From NCBI GenBank assembly GCA_019425655.1, contig NQWY01000005.1, positions 1-64,000 on the forward strand: 64,000 nt of DNA. The letters run 5' to 3'. The DNA comes from Rhizophagus prolifer. Its lineage: Eukaryota; Glomeromycota; Glomeromycetes; Glomerales; Glomeraceae. Shown here piece after piece: positions 1-10,958 of the stretch. The first letter of the stretch is position 1, and the number at the start of each line of letters is the position of its first letter. The position numbers and the translations under genes were made by a program. Under the pieces are notes generated by a model that had not been told where the DNA came from, did no database searches, and worked only from the letters and a program-made list of their open reading frames with translations.

Positions 1-136
1 AATTCGAATAAATGTTGCCAACGATCAATTTTCGTAAAAAAATAGGAGGAATTTTGATTTCGATATGCTGTAGAAAACAACTTTGTTTGTTGAGCTTCGG
101 CAAGTGATATACTCTTTTTTATTTTACTGAGCCACC

Positions 137-1570
137 ATGACCACATCTTCAAATCCCCCTAATTCAGCAGCCCCAGACCAAACCTCAGGTATGTGGGGTG
201 GTCGTTTTTCTGAAGCGACAGACGCTTTTGTAGCAGAATTTACTGCCTCTGTTCAGTTTGACCAACGTTTTTATAAACAAGACATCGCAGGTTCAATTGC
301 GCATGCTACCATGCTTGCAAAAGTTGGCGTACTCACAGAAGCAGAACGAGACGACATTATTGAAGGTTTAAGCACCATTCGTGCAGAAATTGAAGCTGGA
401 AACTTTGAATGGCGTATCGATCTTGAAGATGTTCACATGAACATTGAATCACGTTTGACTCAGCGTATTGGCATTACAGGTAAAAAACTCCACACTGGTC
501 GTAGCCGTAATGACCAAGTTGCAACTGATATTCGTCTTTATCTACGTGACGAAATTGATGACATTTTAGGTTTATTAGAGCGTTTACAAAAAGGCTTGTT
601 AGGCTTGGCTGCTAAAAATGTAAATACCATTATGCCTGGCTTCACACATTTACAAACAGCTCAACCAGTAACTTTCGGCCATCACTTATTGGCATGGTTT
701 GAAATGTTAGTTCGTGACACAGAACGTCTCCAAGACTGCCGTAAGCGTGTTAACCGTATGCCACTTGGTTCTGCGGCTCTTGCTGGTACTACTTACCCGA
801 TTGATCGTGCTTATACAGCAGAACTTTTAGGTTTTGAAGCTGTATCTGAAAACTCTCTTGATGCTGTTTCTGACCGTGACTTTGCGATTGAATTTAATGC
901 AGCAGCTGCACTTATCATGATGCATTTATCACGTATGTCTGAAGAACTGATTCTTTGGACTTCTGCACAGTTCAAATTTGTGAATATTCCTGACCGCTTC
1001 TGTACTGGCTCATCAATCATGCCGCAGAAGAAAAATCCGGACGTTCCAGAACTGATTCGTGGTAAATCTGGCCGTGTATTTGGTGACTTAATTAGCTTAC
1101 TTACGCTCATGAAAGGTCAACCTTTAGCGTACAACAAAGACAACCAAGAAGATAAAGAACCTTTGTTCGATGCTATCGATACGGTTCGTGGTTCACTCAT
1201 GGCATTTGCAGACATGATTCCTGCATTGGTTCCGAATATTGAAATCATGCGTGAAGCTGCACTTCGTGGATTCTCGACTGCAACTGACCTTGCTGACTAC
1301 TTAGTGAAAAAAGGCGTTGCGTTCCGTGATGCGCATGAAATTGTAGGTAAAGCTGTTGCACTAGGTGTAGCTGAAGAAAAAGATTTATCTGAGTTAACAC
1401 TTGAGCAATTACAACAATTCTCTGACTTAATCACAGCAGACGTATTTGATAAAGCTTTAACACTAGAAGCTTCTGTAAATGCACGTGATCATATTGGCGG
1501 AACTTCACCAAAACAGGTTGAAGCTGCAATTACTCGTGCCCATACACGTTTAGAACAGTTATACGTTTAA
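137..1570 (+). CDS. argH: argininosuccinate lyase
   Basis: Cleaves argininosuccinate to arginine and fumarate, the last step of arginine synthesis, in the cytoplasm as a homotetramer. The 477-residue protein is full length for the family. The fumarase/aspartase superfamily signature [12 protein letters not shown] lies near residues 291-302 and carries the catalytic serine loop. HTGRSRNDQ (about 120-128) is the conserved substrate-binding segment. The first ATG is used; the N-terminal extension of about 15 residues before GMWGGRF is usual in Acinetobacter. The gene yggX follows after 9 bases, so the two are probably co-transcribed. The 136 bases upstream hold an AT-rich promoter region with a possible TATACT -10 near 109. 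Confidence 0.97.
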   Translation: MTTSSNPPNSAAPDQTSGMWGGRFSEATDAFVAEFTASVQFDQRFYKQDIAGSIAHATMLAKVGVLTEAERDDIIEGLSTIRAEIEAGNFEWRIDLEDVHMNIESRLTQRIGITGKKLHTGRSRNDQVATDIRLYLRDEIDDILGLLERLQKGLLGLAAKNVNTIMPGFTHLQTAQPVTFGHHLLAWFEMLVRDTERLQDCRKRVNRMPLGSAALAGTTYPIDRAYTAELLGFEAVSENSLDAVSDRDFAIEFNAAAALIMMHLSRMSEELILWTSAQFKFVNIPDRFCTGSSIMPQKKNPDVPELIRGKSGRVFGDLISLLTLMKGQPLAYNKDNQEDKEPLFDAIDTVRGSLMAFADMIPALVPNIEIMREAALRGFSTATDLADYLVKKGVAFRDAHEIVGKAVALGVAEEKDLSELTLEQLQQFSDLITADVFDKALTLEASVNARDHIGGTSPKQVEAAITRAHTRLEQLYV

Positions 1571-1579
1571 GGATAAATC

Positions 1580-1849
1580 ATGAGTCGCCAAGTATTTTGT
1601 CGTAAATATCAAAAAGAAATGGAAGGTCTAGACTTCGCTCCTTTTCCTGGTGCTAAAGGCCAAGATTTCTTTGAAAATGTTTCTAAGCAAGCATGGCAAG
1701 AATGGTTACAGCACCAAACTACGCTGATTAATGAAAAGCGTTTAAATGTGTTTGAACCAGATGCAAAAAAATTCCTTGAAGAACAACGTGAAAAGTTCTT
1801 CAATAATGATGAAAGTGTTGAAAAAGCAGAAGGTTGGAAACCTGAATAA
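1580..1849 (+). CDS. yggX: oxidative damage protection protein, Fe(II)-trafficking (YggX family)
   Basis: Small 89-residue cytoplasmic protein of the YggX family, linked in enteric bacteria to protection of iron-sulfur clusters and to iron trafficking. The N-terminus has the family pattern of a Cys followed by '[16 protein letters not shown]', and the C-terminal half carries the conserved 'ARKFL..QR..FF' type helix (here [12 protein letters not shown]). Length matches the family (about 90). It starts 9 bases after argH with an AGGATAA ribosome-binding region and is followed by a strong terminator, so it closes the argH transcript. Confidence 0.95.
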   Translation: MSRQVFCRKYQKEMEGLDFAPFPGAKGQDFFENVSKQAWQEWLQHQTTLINEKRLNVFEPDAKKFLEEQREKFFNNDESVEKAEGWKPE

Positions 1850-1880
1850 TTAGCTTGCTCTAACCTCATCGTCATTGAGA

Positions 1881-1914
1881 AGGCAGATCTATATACATAG
1901 ATCTGCCTTTTTTT
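1881..1914 (+). terminator. intrinsic terminator of argH-yggX
   Basis: Perfect 12-bp inverted repeat (AGGCAGATCTAT / ATAGATCTGCCT) with a 4-base loop followed by seven T residues, 31 bases after the yggX stop. Confidence 0.92.
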
Positions 1915-1984
1915 ACGTGAAACTTACACAAACATATAAAGCCTTACATAGAGCGCACAGGACTCTACATGACATAAATTCAAT

Positions 1985-2095
1985 GAAACCTTATTATGAA
2001 TCCATAGCAAGTGAGACACGATCCCTGTCGTGTTTTCTCTTAATGCACTTGATTTTCTGTCCTGAACTTCCCCCCAAAGTTCGGGACATTTTTTT
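1985..2095 (+). ncRNA. candidate small RNA between yggX and phoU
   Basis: The gap between yggX and phoU holds more structure than two terminators need. After the argH-yggX terminator there is a short stem ACACGA/TCGTGT (2016-2033), then an 11-bp stem GTCCTGAACTT/AAGTTCGGGAC (2059-2085) with a C-rich loop and seven T residues (2089-2095). No convincing protein frame with a ribosome-binding site spans it. The shape (unstructured 5' part, stem, Rho-independent terminator) is that of a free-standing sRNA on the + strand. No clear promoter was identified, so the 5' end is a guess. Confidence 0.33.
2059..2095 (+). terminator. Rho-independent terminator, orphan (+ strand)
   Basis: 11-bp stem with one G-U pair, loop CCCCCCA-rich, then T-tract. 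No coding gene on the + strand lies between it and the earlier yggX terminator, which is what suggests an independent short transcript. Confidence 0.75.
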
Positions 2096-2115
2096 ATGTA
2101 TTATTTTTAGTTATA

Positions 2116-2147
2116 AAAAAGCCTTGTTTGAAACAAGGCTTTTATTT
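2116..2147 (-). terminator. terminator of phoU (works in both directions)
   Basis: AAAAGCCTTGTTT / AACAAGGCTTTT dyad flanked by A and T tracts, 15 bases beyond the phoU stop codon on the minus strand. Confidence 0.88.
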
Positions 2148-2161
2148 TCTCAATTAAAGCA

Positions 2162-2899
2162 TTATTTTTCGTGGACTTTTGCTTCAATTTCTTCAATTTT
2201 GGTATGACGAGCATCAAAGCCTTTCGCCATATAAATCACTTGTTCAGCAATGTTACGCGCATGGTCACCAATACGCTCTAAAGAACGCAAAACCCACATC
2301 ACGTTAATTACGCGAGCAATATGACGCGGGTCTTCAATCATATAAGTCATTAAAGTACGCGTTGCTGATTGATATTCACGGTCAATGTCAGCATCTGCTA
2401 AAAGTACACGTAAAGCTTGATCTGCATCTAAACGTGCAAAAGCATCGAGCGCATCGTGAATCATGACACGTACTTGGTTACCAATATGACGGGTTTCCAT
2501 GTAACCACGAGGTGATCCACCCTCTTCACAGAGGTTTTGTGCAATACGGGCAATTTTTGCAGCTTCGTCACCAATACGCTCAAGGTCAGTATTGGCTTTG
2601 CTCATCGCAATCACCATACGCAAATCGATTGCTGCTGGATGACGACGCGCCAAGATGAGTGTCAAACCCTCATCAATATCACGCTCATATTGATTGACTG
2701 CATTATCTTTAAATTGAACATCAATTGCTAAATTCGCATCTGTATCAAGTAAAGAATGAATTGCATTGGCAACCTGTTGTTCGACCAAGCCACCCATGGT
2801 CATAAACTTTGTGTTCACATCTTGCAAATCTTCATTAAATTGAGAAGAAATATGATGGCTTAACACCGGATTACTTGGACTCAAGGAAGCCTCCAACAT
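2162..2899 (-). CDS. phoU: phosphate signalling protein PhoU
   Basis: Peripheral cytoplasmic regulator that couples the Pst phosphate transporter to PhoR and restrains Pho regulon activation. The protein has two tandem PhoU three-helix repeats, each with the metal-binding E/DxxxD pattern: 'TDLERIGDEAAKIA' in the first half and 'RSLERIGDHARNIAEQV' in the second. I place the start at the internal ATG giving MLEASLSP (245 residues), because the upstream 14 codons (MMCFNAQSF...) are not family-like; the alternative start would be 2941. Usually phoU closes a pst operon; here it stands alone, with tolC next on the same strand 92 bases away. Confidence 0.93.
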   Translation of the reverse strand: MLEASLSPSNPVLSHHISSQFNEDLQDVNTKFMTMGGLVEQQVANAIHSLLDTDANLAIDVQFKDNAVNQYERDIDEGLTLILARRHPAAIDLRMVIAMSKANTDLERIGDEAAKIARIAQNLCEEGGSPRGYMETRHIGNQVRVMIHDALDAFARLDADQALRVLLADADIDREYQSATRTLMTYMIEDPRHIARVINVMWVLRSLERIGDHARNIAEQVIYMAKGFDARHTKIEEIEAKVHEK

Positions 2900-2990
2900 G
2901 ATGGCGCAGGGATAAAATGATTGAGCATTAAAACACATCAATCATTAAATTTTTATGACAAAATTAAAATTCAGATAAAAGCATTTTTTA

Positions 2991-4337
2991 TTACTGATAC
3001 GTTAACCAACTGTTTAATTCGACCAGATCTTTTTCACCTAATTGGCCTACAGCAGCTTTTAAACGCAGTACATTTAATAAATAGTCATATTGAGCATTAA
3101 GATAATCCTGTTTTGCAGAAAAAGCATTACGCTGCGCCAATAAAACATCAACCATACTTTTTAAGCCTTCGTTATAACTGGCTTTTGAAGCTTGCGACAC
3201 AAGTGCCGAAGAATCCATTGCTGCTTTTCTTGCTTCAAGTTTTGCACGGTCGGTATCTACCTGCATAAAAGCACTTTTTACATCAACATTGGCACGGCGA
3301 ATGGCCGCATCGAGTTGAGATTGTGCCTTATTTAACTCTATAGTGGCTTTTTTAATAGAGGTTCGGGTCTGTCCTCCATTAAATAAATTCCAGTTCATCT
3401 CTACACCAATTTGGTCAAACTTTCCGTCAGTTGAAATGAGTGTTTCTGGTGTTTGTTTGGTATAGCCATAGCTGGCAACTGCATCTATCTGTGGATAAAG
3501 TGCAGCTTTTTCCACACGGCGTTGATCTTCAGCATATTGTCGTTGTAAACGTGCTTGCTGAATTTTTAAATTTTGTTGCTGGGCTAAACTTAACCAATCA
3601 TCAAGCTGGGCTGGATAAGGTTTTTGAAAAGTAAAATCACTTCGCAGTACAGCAAGCTTATCTTGATAAGGGCCAATATATTCAGATAGTTGCTCTTGAG
3701 CCAATAGAATCTGTACATTGGTCGCAATACGGTTGGCTCTGGCACTTTGATATTGAGCATTTGCTTCACTGACATCGCTACGCGCTACCAAACCTTCTTT
3801 AAGCTTGGCATTCATCATATTGAGCTGTTCAAGCAAAGCTTTTTCTTCTTGTAAATATGCAGCAGTAAGTGCTTGCTGACGAAGTACATTAAAATAAGCT
3901 TCGGCGACATTTAAAACATGATCTTGTTTTTGCAGTCTTAAAGTGATTTCGCTGAGTGCAACTGAGGTTTTAACTTGTTTATAACCTTCCCATGCATCCA
4001 TGCGAAAAAGAGGCTGACGAGCAGATAAAGTTGCTTGTTTGGTGGTCGATGTATTACTCACCAAAGCATCTGACAACCCTTCTTGATCAACACCCGGAAA
4101 ATTTGAACGTTTTACGGTTTGGCTATTACGATTAATTTTTCCAGACAAGGTAATTGTAGGTAATAAAGCACCCGTTGCTAAACCTAAATTGAGCTGATCT
4201 GCTTCAAATTGTTGTTGATTCGCTTGCCATGTCGGATCATTTTGTTTCGCGCGCTCATAAGTTTCAACTAAATCTAGAGCAAAACTCGACGAGGTAAAAC
4301 TCCATAAACCCGCCACAAGCATTAATTTTATTTTCAT
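2991..4337 (-). CDS. tolC: TolC-family outer membrane efflux/secretion channel (AbuO-like)
   Basis: Outer membrane trimeric channel for type I secretion and tripartite efflux. The 448-residue protein has an N-terminal signal peptide (cut after SSSFA, about residue 20) followed by the two OEP repeats rich in Gln/Ala heptads that form the periplasmic alpha-barrel; 'SARQPLFRMDAW' and 'MNWNLFNGGQTRT' are the paired beta-hairpin motifs of the two repeats. Length fits TolC (about 450). From memory, the A. baumannii TolC homologue AbuO occupies this neighbourhood and has been tied to osmotic stress and drug tolerance. No inner membrane pump gene is adjacent, so it likely serves several partners in trans. 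Confidence 0.92.
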   Translation of the reverse strand: MKIKLMLVAGLWSFTSSSFALDLVETYERAKQNDPTWQANQQQFEADQLNLGLATGALLPTITLSGKINRNSQTVKRSNFPGVDQEGLSDALVSNTSTTKQATLSARQPLFRMDAWEGYKQVKTSVALSEITLRLQKQDHVLNVAEAYFNVLRQQALTAAYLQEEKALLEQLNMMNAKLKEGLVARSDVSEANAQYQSARANRIATNVQILLAQEQLSEYIGPYQDKLAVLRSDFTFQKPYPAQLDDWLSLAQQQNLKIQQARLQRQYAEDQRRVEKAALYPQIDAVASYGYTKQTPETLISTDGKFDQIGVEMNWNLFNGGQTRTSIKKATIELNKAQSQLDAAIRRANVDVKSAFMQVDTDRAKLEARKAAMDSSALVSQASKASYNEGLKSMVDVLLAQRNAFSAKQDYLNAQYDYLLNVLRLKAAVGQLGEKDLVELNSWLTYQ

Positions 4338-4418
4338 TGTTTAAATCAACGATAAAACTTGGCTTTAAGACTAAGAAAAATTCGAATCAAACTCAAGCCA
4401 TTAAAAGTTTTAGTTTTT

Positions 4419-5324
4419 TTAAGTATTCCGAGTTTTTGATAATATTAAAATACAAATAAAAATCAAAAACATGCCTATCCAACCCAACCATGAAACATGC
4501 TCACCCACCAACACAATCGCAAAAATCGCAGCAACTAAAGGTTCAAATAAAGTTAAGGTGGTCGCTTTGCTCGCATTGACCGTTTTTAATCCAAAACCGA
4601 AAAGTAAATAACCCAAAAACATAGGAATCAGCATCATATAGCCAGCCACAAGTAAATTGGTTGAGCTTTGTAATAATCCTTCACCTGTAACCAACAAAGT
4701 AGGAAGCAAAATAACTGCCCCGCCGCCCATAATCATGCCCATTGCAGCTTTAGAGGCAACACCTCGATCTATTAATTTTTTTGCAGCCCATGAATAAAGC
4801 GAATAAGTTGTAGCTGCGATAAGCCCAAGAAGAATACCGAAGTATTTATTCCATTGATTTGTACTATCTAGAACCGCATGACTTTCACCCATCGATAGCA
4901 TCGTTACGCCAAGTACACCGCAGACAAAACTTAGAAACCAGATGGTAGACAAAGCTTTGCGATCAAAAAACCGCTCTAAAATTGCTGCAATCAGTGGAGC
5001 CGAGCCAATTGAAACCACAGTACCAATCGTAATGCCGGCATAATGCATTGAGGAATAAAAAGCCAAAGGGTAAATACCAACCGCCGCTACACCCAAAAGC
5101 AGTATTAAAAGATTTTCCCTTATAAATTGTCGGTTTTCACGTATCGCTCGGGATGCAACCAAAGCTTGTAAAAGACCTCCACCACCCATCGCTGCGGCAC
5201 CAATAGCAAGTGGGCCAAGTGTCGGTGCAAATGCCGCCGCAGTACCTGTTGTTCCCCACAAAACAGAGGCAACTAAAATCGCAATTGTGCCTCCATAACT
5301 GCTATTTTTAATGAGGCTAATCAT
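4419..5324 (-). CDS. EamA/DMT-superfamily transporter
   Basis: Predicted inner membrane metabolite exporter of 301 residues with ten hydrophobic segments in two EamA repeats (about residues 12-145 and 160-295), the standard architecture for the drug/metabolite transporter superfamily. Substrate cannot be read from sequence; related proteins export amino acids or small toxic compounds. The start codon overlaps the end of the TetR gene by 8 bases, so the two are translationally coupled and the regulator very probably controls this transporter. Confidence 0.9.
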   Translation of the reverse strand: MISLIKNSSYGGTIAILVASVLWGTTGTAAAFAPTLGPLAIGAAAMGGGGLLQALVASRAIRENRQFIRENLLILLLGVAAVGIYPLAFYSSMHYAGITIGTVVSIGSAPLIAAILERFFDRKALSTIWFLSFVCGVLGVTMLSMGESHAVLDSTNQWNKYFGILLGLIAATTYSLYSWAAKKLIDRGVASKAAMGMIMGGGAVILLPTLLVTGEGLLQSSTNLLVAGYMMLIPMFLGYLLFGFGLKTVNASKATTLTLFEPLVAAIFAIVLVGEHVSWLGWIGMFLIFICILILSKTRNT

Positions 5325-5898
5325 GTGGGCATTCTCGATCTAAAATATCTTTTGCCATTTGCTTTGCGAATAGAAGTTGACGACTGTTACCTTCTAAGCC
5401 TGCTCTTGCCATAGAGCCTTCTAAAAGAAATGAAAGCTGCGTAGCCACATAGTTAACACGCTGTGAGTCTGGTATTAATTTTTTTAAATGCTCAGCAACA
5501 ATAGCCTCAACTTCTTCTTTATGTTGTCTTACCGAACTTCGCCCTGAACTATTTGCGGGAAACTCTGCGGCAGCATTTAAAAGCCCACATCCTCGAAAGC
5601 CCTTCTCATAGGCAAATTCTGCATGGTCTTGATAGGCATCAAATACCGCTAAAATAGCTTCTTTAGCTGTTTTTGTTGTTGCTAAACGGTTTTGGTAAAG
5701 GTCTAGCCACTCTTGATGCCGTGCAGCAATATAGGCATCGACCAACTCACCTTTTGAAGAAAAATTATTATAAAGCGACATCTTGGCTACATCTGCTTTA
5801 GTCGTAACTGAGTTGATACCAGTTGCAGTAATGCCGTCGTTATAAAACAAAGTTGAAGCGGCATCGAGAATTTTCTGTCTTGCTGTTTTATCATTCAT
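5317..5898 (-). CDS. TetR/AcrR-family transcriptional regulator
   Basis: 193 residues with an N-terminal TetR helix-turn-helix ('KILDAASTLFYNDGITATGI' then 'TKADVAKMSLYNNFSSKGELV', about 9-55) and a C-terminal ligand-binding domain with the pattern 'GFRGCGLLNAAAEFP' seen in regulators of the YjdC/LmrA type. First gene of a two-gene operon with the EamA transporter. A likely operator lies 14 bases upstream of the start codon, so autoregulation and control of the transporter are the simple inference. Confidence 0.92.
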   Translation of the reverse strand: MNDKTARQKILDAASTLFYNDGITATGINSVTTKADVAKMSLYNNFSSKGELVDAYIAARHQEWLDLYQNRLATTKTAKEAILAVFDAYQDHAEFAYEKGFRGCGLLNAAAEFPANSSGRSSVRQHKEEVEAIVAEHLKKLIPDSQRVNYVATQLSFLLEGSMARAGLEGNSRQLLFAKQMAKDILDRECPHD

Positions 5899-5911
5899 AG
5901 TTTTAATTTAA

Positions 5912-5925
5912 GTAGACCGACCTAC
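5912..5925. promoter_or_regulatory. putative TetR operator
   Basis: Imperfect palindrome GTAGACC-GACCTAC (5 of 7 positions symmetric) directly upstream of the TetR gene, similar in form to TAGACCG-type operators bound by many TetR regulators of this subgroup. It lies in the 110-base divergent region also serving the lipoprotein gene on the other strand. Confidence 0.5.
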
Positions 5926-6008
5926 CTAATAATAAAGATTTCTAACAATGATGCAATCTTTTTCCGAGTTATAATTTGAGCAATATTCACTTTGATAAAA
6001 ATACAATC

Positions 6009-7091
6009 ATGAAAAAAGTTTTAATGATGAGTATGTGCAGTGCACTACTTTTAGCTGGTTGCAATAAAACCTCACAGCAAGATCAAGTTGTATCTAAAGA
6101 ACAAAAACCTACTGAACAAGAAGCTACCAAAAAACAAGAAAGTAGCTGCACACAAATCATGACTGCAATGCAAAAAATTAATCAAAACAGCAAAATAGAA
6201 GACTTAAATCAAATTAATGAAAAACTCAAAACCTGTGTTCCATCATTAAAAAATGAGGAACAACTTAAGCTAATGAATGCTTCAACCGCCATGTATCAAC
6301 GTTTCCTTAAACAAGACGATAATGAAAAAACAGCGAAAGCTTTTGAGGCATTTGGCTATGCCATTTTAGAAAAAGAACCATTAGATGCTAAAAAAACAAT
6401 GAAAACCAAGAAAAAGTTATTCGATCAGCTTAGTACTCGTGATCAATATCTGATTCAACATGAGGGCCAAGCCTATATCGAACTTCTCTATCAAGGTGAA
6501 GGAATGTTTACGTATCGACGTCAGCCAAACTATTTAGTTGATGTTTTTGCTAAAGCCCTACCCGCTGACCAAAAAGAGTTCTTAACGCGTATGGCAAAAG
6601 ACAATAAAGAGATTTTCTATGACGACGGCGCTTTGGCTATCTCATGGAAAGAGCTTTCTGAGCGTGCATTATTTTGGGAAAAATTTATTCAAAAATATCC
6701 AAAGAGTTATTTTATTAGCGATGCAAAATTATTATTTAATGAGTACCGATACTTTATTTTCTTTGGCTTAGATAATACGCCTGTGTCCGATGAGTTTGCT
6801 CCAAACACATGGATTGATAAAGATGCTTTACAACAAATTCAATTTTTATCTACACAAAAACAGTCGAGTTTAGCGAAACCTGCTCAAGAGTTTCTTAAAT
6901 TTATTGCCACTCCAGTTGAAGAGCGAAATAAGCAGTTTAACCTAGATTTAATGGATGAAAATGGACAGGAAAAATCAAACTATCACCTTGTCCATGAACA
7001 GCTTGAGCAGTTATTAAAACTAGAGTCACCATGGAATACTCAAAGCTACCGTGACTGCCACATGGATGCAGTTTGTATAGATACAAATTGA
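6009..7091 (+). CDS. putative lipoprotein of unknown function
   Basis: I do not recognise the family. From the ATG at 6009 the protein is 360 residues with a clear lipoprotein signal (MKKVLMMSMCSALLLAGC, lipobox LLAGC, Cys18). This decides the start: an upstream in-frame start at 5976 would put 11 polar residues before the signal. After a Gln/Lys/Glu-rich linker (about 19-45) the rest is a soluble, mostly helical domain with Cys pairs near both ends (SSCTQIM, LKTCVP; DCHMDAVC near the C-terminus) that could form disulfides in the periplasm. The residue after Cys18 is Asn, so by the usual +2 rule outer membrane sorting is likely. It is transcribed alone, upstream of the thiC riboswitch. Confidence 0.82.
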   Translation: MKKVLMMSMCSALLLAGCNKTSQQDQVVSKEQKPTEQEATKKQESSCTQIMTAMQKINQNSKIEDLNQINEKLKTCVPSLKNEEQLKLMNASTAMYQRFLKQDDNEKTAKAFEAFGYAILEKEPLDAKKTMKTKKKLFDQLSTRDQYLIQHEGQAYIELLYQGEGMFTYRRQPNYLVDVFAKALPADQKEFLTRMAKDNKEIFYDDGALAISWKELSERALFWEKFIQKYPKSYFISDAKLLFNEYRYFIFFGLDNTPVSDEFAPNTWIDKDALQQIQFLSTQKQSSLAKPAQEFLKFIATPVEERNKQFNLDLMDENGQEKSNYHLVHEQLEQLLKLESPWNTQSYRDCHMDAVCIDTN

Positions 7092-7130
7092 CAATGCCAG
7101 CCAACCTAAAACATGTTAGTCTTTAAATCG

Positions 7131-7248
7131 CTTGACGGAGCGCGAGTAATAGCTCGCTGAGATTGTGTAAATTCCGTGTTATCGCAACACAAGTTTGATC
7201 ACAAGTACCGTTGAACCTGATCAGGTTAAGACCTGCGTAGGAATCAAG
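7131..7248 (+). promoter_or_regulatory. TPP riboswitch (THI element)
   Basis: The aptamer core is plain: the GCTGAGA-type box (CGCTGAGATT, about 7154) and the TGAACCTGATCAGGTTAAGACC...GCGTAGGAA block (7212-7243), the most conserved pieces of thiamine pyrophosphate aptamers. P1 closes with CTTGA (7131-7135) against TCAAG (7244-7248). It sits about 100 bases upstream of thiC. Between aptamer and start there is an 8-bp hairpin (7273-7294) and a segment GCTTGATTC (7315-7323) that is the exact complement of 7241-7249, the 3' side of P1, giving a plausible switch. Confidence 0.95.
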
Positions 7249-7320
7249 CCATCTGAAAACTTAAAGCCCTCAATTTATCTAGTTAAAGATAAATCCGCCA
7301 TCGTTTTTGGTCGTGCTTGA

Positions 7321-9228
<1,908 letters not shown>

Positions 9229-9303
9229 ATATTCAAAAAAAACACTTGCCTAGACATGATTCTCGGTTAGGATGAAATAAATAGATTTCGTCCTGATCGA
9301 ATC

Positions 9304-9930
9304 ATGAGTATTGTCGAGCGTCCAAGTTATACATCTAAAGATGTCGAAGTAACATCACGTGAATCTCTGTTCCGTGGTTTTATTCAAGTTGAAAAAGTTA
9401 GCCTTCGACATCGTCTATTTAATCAGTCTGAATATACTCCTGTATTGCAGCGCGAACTTGTACATCGGCCTGAAGCGGCTGGTGTTCTTCTCTACAATGA
9501 CCAAAAACAACAGTTTGCACTGATTGAACAGTTTCGTGTAGGTGCTTTAGGTGATTCTCAATCACCATGGCAGCTTGAAGTTATTGCTGGGGTATTAGAT
9601 GGCAATGAATCACCAGAAAACTGTATTCGACGTGAAAGCCTTGAAGAATCAGGTTGTGAAGTTCAGGATTTAGAACATCTATTTAGTTTTTACCCATCAG
9701 CAGGCGCATGTTCCGAGCTATTTCACCTGTATGTTGCCGAAACCAATTTACCCGATGAAGGCGGTATTTTTGGGGTAGATGATGAGGGTGAAAATATTCA
9801 GCTACATTTGTTTAGTTATAGTGAAATTCAAACACTACTCGACAGCGGACGTTTAAGAAATGCCCCTGTTATTATGGCATTGCAATGGCTGGCTCAACAC
9901 AGCAAAACGATAATAAATCCGAAGAGGTAG
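9304..9930 (+). CDS. nudF: ADP-ribose pyrophosphatase (Nudix hydrolase)
   Basis: Hydrolyses ADP-ribose to AMP and ribose-5-phosphate. The 208-residue protein has the Nudix box as G-x5-E-x7-RE-x2-EE-x-G, read as GVLDGNESP...RRESLEESG (about 97-120), and the upstream 'FALIEQFRVGAL' strand and 'SPWQLEVIAG' that mark the NudF/ADPRase subgroup. It begins 75 bases after thiC and ends 4 bases before cpdA, the same pairing (nudF-cpdA) found in E. coli, so an operon is likely. Confidence 0.93.
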   Translation: MSIVERPSYTSKDVEVTSRESLFRGFIQVEKVSLRHRLFNQSEYTPVLQRELVHRPEAAGVLLYNDQKQQFALIEQFRVGALGDSQSPWQLEVIAGVLDGNESPENCIRRESLEESGCEVQDLEHLFSFYPSAGACSELFHLYVAETNLPDEGGIFGVDDEGENIQLHLFSYSEIQTLLDSGRLRNAPVIMALQWLAQHSKTIINPKR

Positions 9931-9934
9931 GACG

Positions 9935-10747
9935 GTGACTTTTCAAGTCTCAACACTTTCACAAAAAAATCATGTCATCATACAAATTACCGATACACAT
10001 TTATTGGAGTATCCACAGCTAGAATTTGTCGGGATGAATCCTGAAGAAAGTTTCCATGCCATTATCAAACAGATATTAAAGCAACATCCTGAAGCAGACG
10101 CGATTATTCATACTGGAGACCTCGCACAAGCACCGACACCACTTACCTACAAGCGTTATATAAACTTTATGCAAACTTTGGGTTTACCTTTTTTTCATAC
10201 GCTAGGTAACCATGACAATGTGGACCACTTTCCATTGCATAACGAAAATCATCAGGAACCTGTGGTTGTAGGCTTAGGCAACTGGCGCATCATTATGCTC
10301 AACAGTGCCGTAAAAGGAAAAATAGATGGTCATTTGTCTTCAGAACAATTAAAAAATCTAGCGAATTTGCTTGAAAAATTCGCAGATCATCCAGTTTTGC
10401 TGGCTTGTCATCATCATCCATTTGCCATGAAATCAAAATGGATTGATCATCATAAGCTTCAAAACTCAAATGCCCTTCTGGATACGTTAAGCCCGTTTAA
10501 AAATGTAAAGGCATTGGTCTGCGGACATGTCCATCAAGACTCTCTTAATATTTGGCAAGGTATCGAGTTTTTCTCCACACCTTCAACCAGTGTGCAATTT
10601 AAACCGTTTAGTAAAGATTTTGCGCTCGACCAAAATGCACCGGGTTATCGTTACATTCGTCTGAATAATGATGGCACTTTTGAAACAAAAGTATTTCGAC
10701 TTGAAAATTTTAAAACCCTTATAAATACTGATATTTCAGGCTATTAA
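9935..10747 (+). CDS. cpdA: 3',5'-cyclic AMP phosphodiesterase-type metallophosphoesterase
   Basis: Calcineurin-like metallophosphoesterase of 270 residues; in enterobacteria CpdA degrades cAMP. All five metal-binding blocks are visible: DTHLLE (D-x-H), HTGDLAQ (GD), LGNHDN (GNHD), CHHHPF and CGHVHQD (GHxH). Starts with GTG at 9935 preceded by GAAGAGGTAGG. Linked to nudF as in E. coli, which supports the CpdA assignment over a generic phosphoesterase, although the natural substrate in Acinetobacter is not shown by sequence. Confidence 0.88.
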   Translation: MTFQVSTLSQKNHVIIQITDTHLLEYPQLEFVGMNPEESFHAIIKQILKQHPEADAIIHTGDLAQAPTPLTYKRYINFMQTLGLPFFHTLGNHDNVDHFPLHNENHQEPVVVGLGNWRIIMLNSAVKGKIDGHLSSEQLKNLANLLEKFADHPVLLACHHHPFAMKSKWIDHHKLQNSNALLDTLSPFKNVKALVCGHVHQDSLNIWQGIEFFSTPSTSVQFKPFSKDFALDQNAPGYRYIRLNNDGTFETKVFRLENFKTLINTDISGY

Positions 10748-10859
10748 CCCTATTTTTTATATGCTTATATAGAATTATGACTGGGGTAAACACGTTTTGA
10801 AAATATTTACGGGTCAGAATGACTATCATCTTGCAGGAAAAATCTATATGATGACGACC

Positions 10860-10878
10860 CGATGGGAAAATCCCATCG
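10860..10878 (+). terminator. hairpin between cpdA and dksA
   Basis: Perfect stem CGATGGGA / TCCCATCG with AAA loop, followed by a T-poor tail (ATGGTTTTC). It could terminate nudF-cpdA transcripts or shape the dksA leader; too weak a T-tract to be sure. Confidence 0.4.
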
Positions 10879-10958
10879 ATGGTTTTCTATAAAAACACTT
10901 GCATATCACCATATTTTTTGCGTATAGATAATACGTGTATGATGAGGAATGCCCTATT

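Noticed and set aside
45-114. AGGAGG followed by a TTG frame of 17 codons before argH
   Set aside because: Too short and no typical composition; more likely a chance match in the argH leader.
1875-2207. 110-residue open frame on the + strand between yggX and phoU
   Set aside because: It runs through two terminators, has no ribosome-binding site and a non-protein-like composition.
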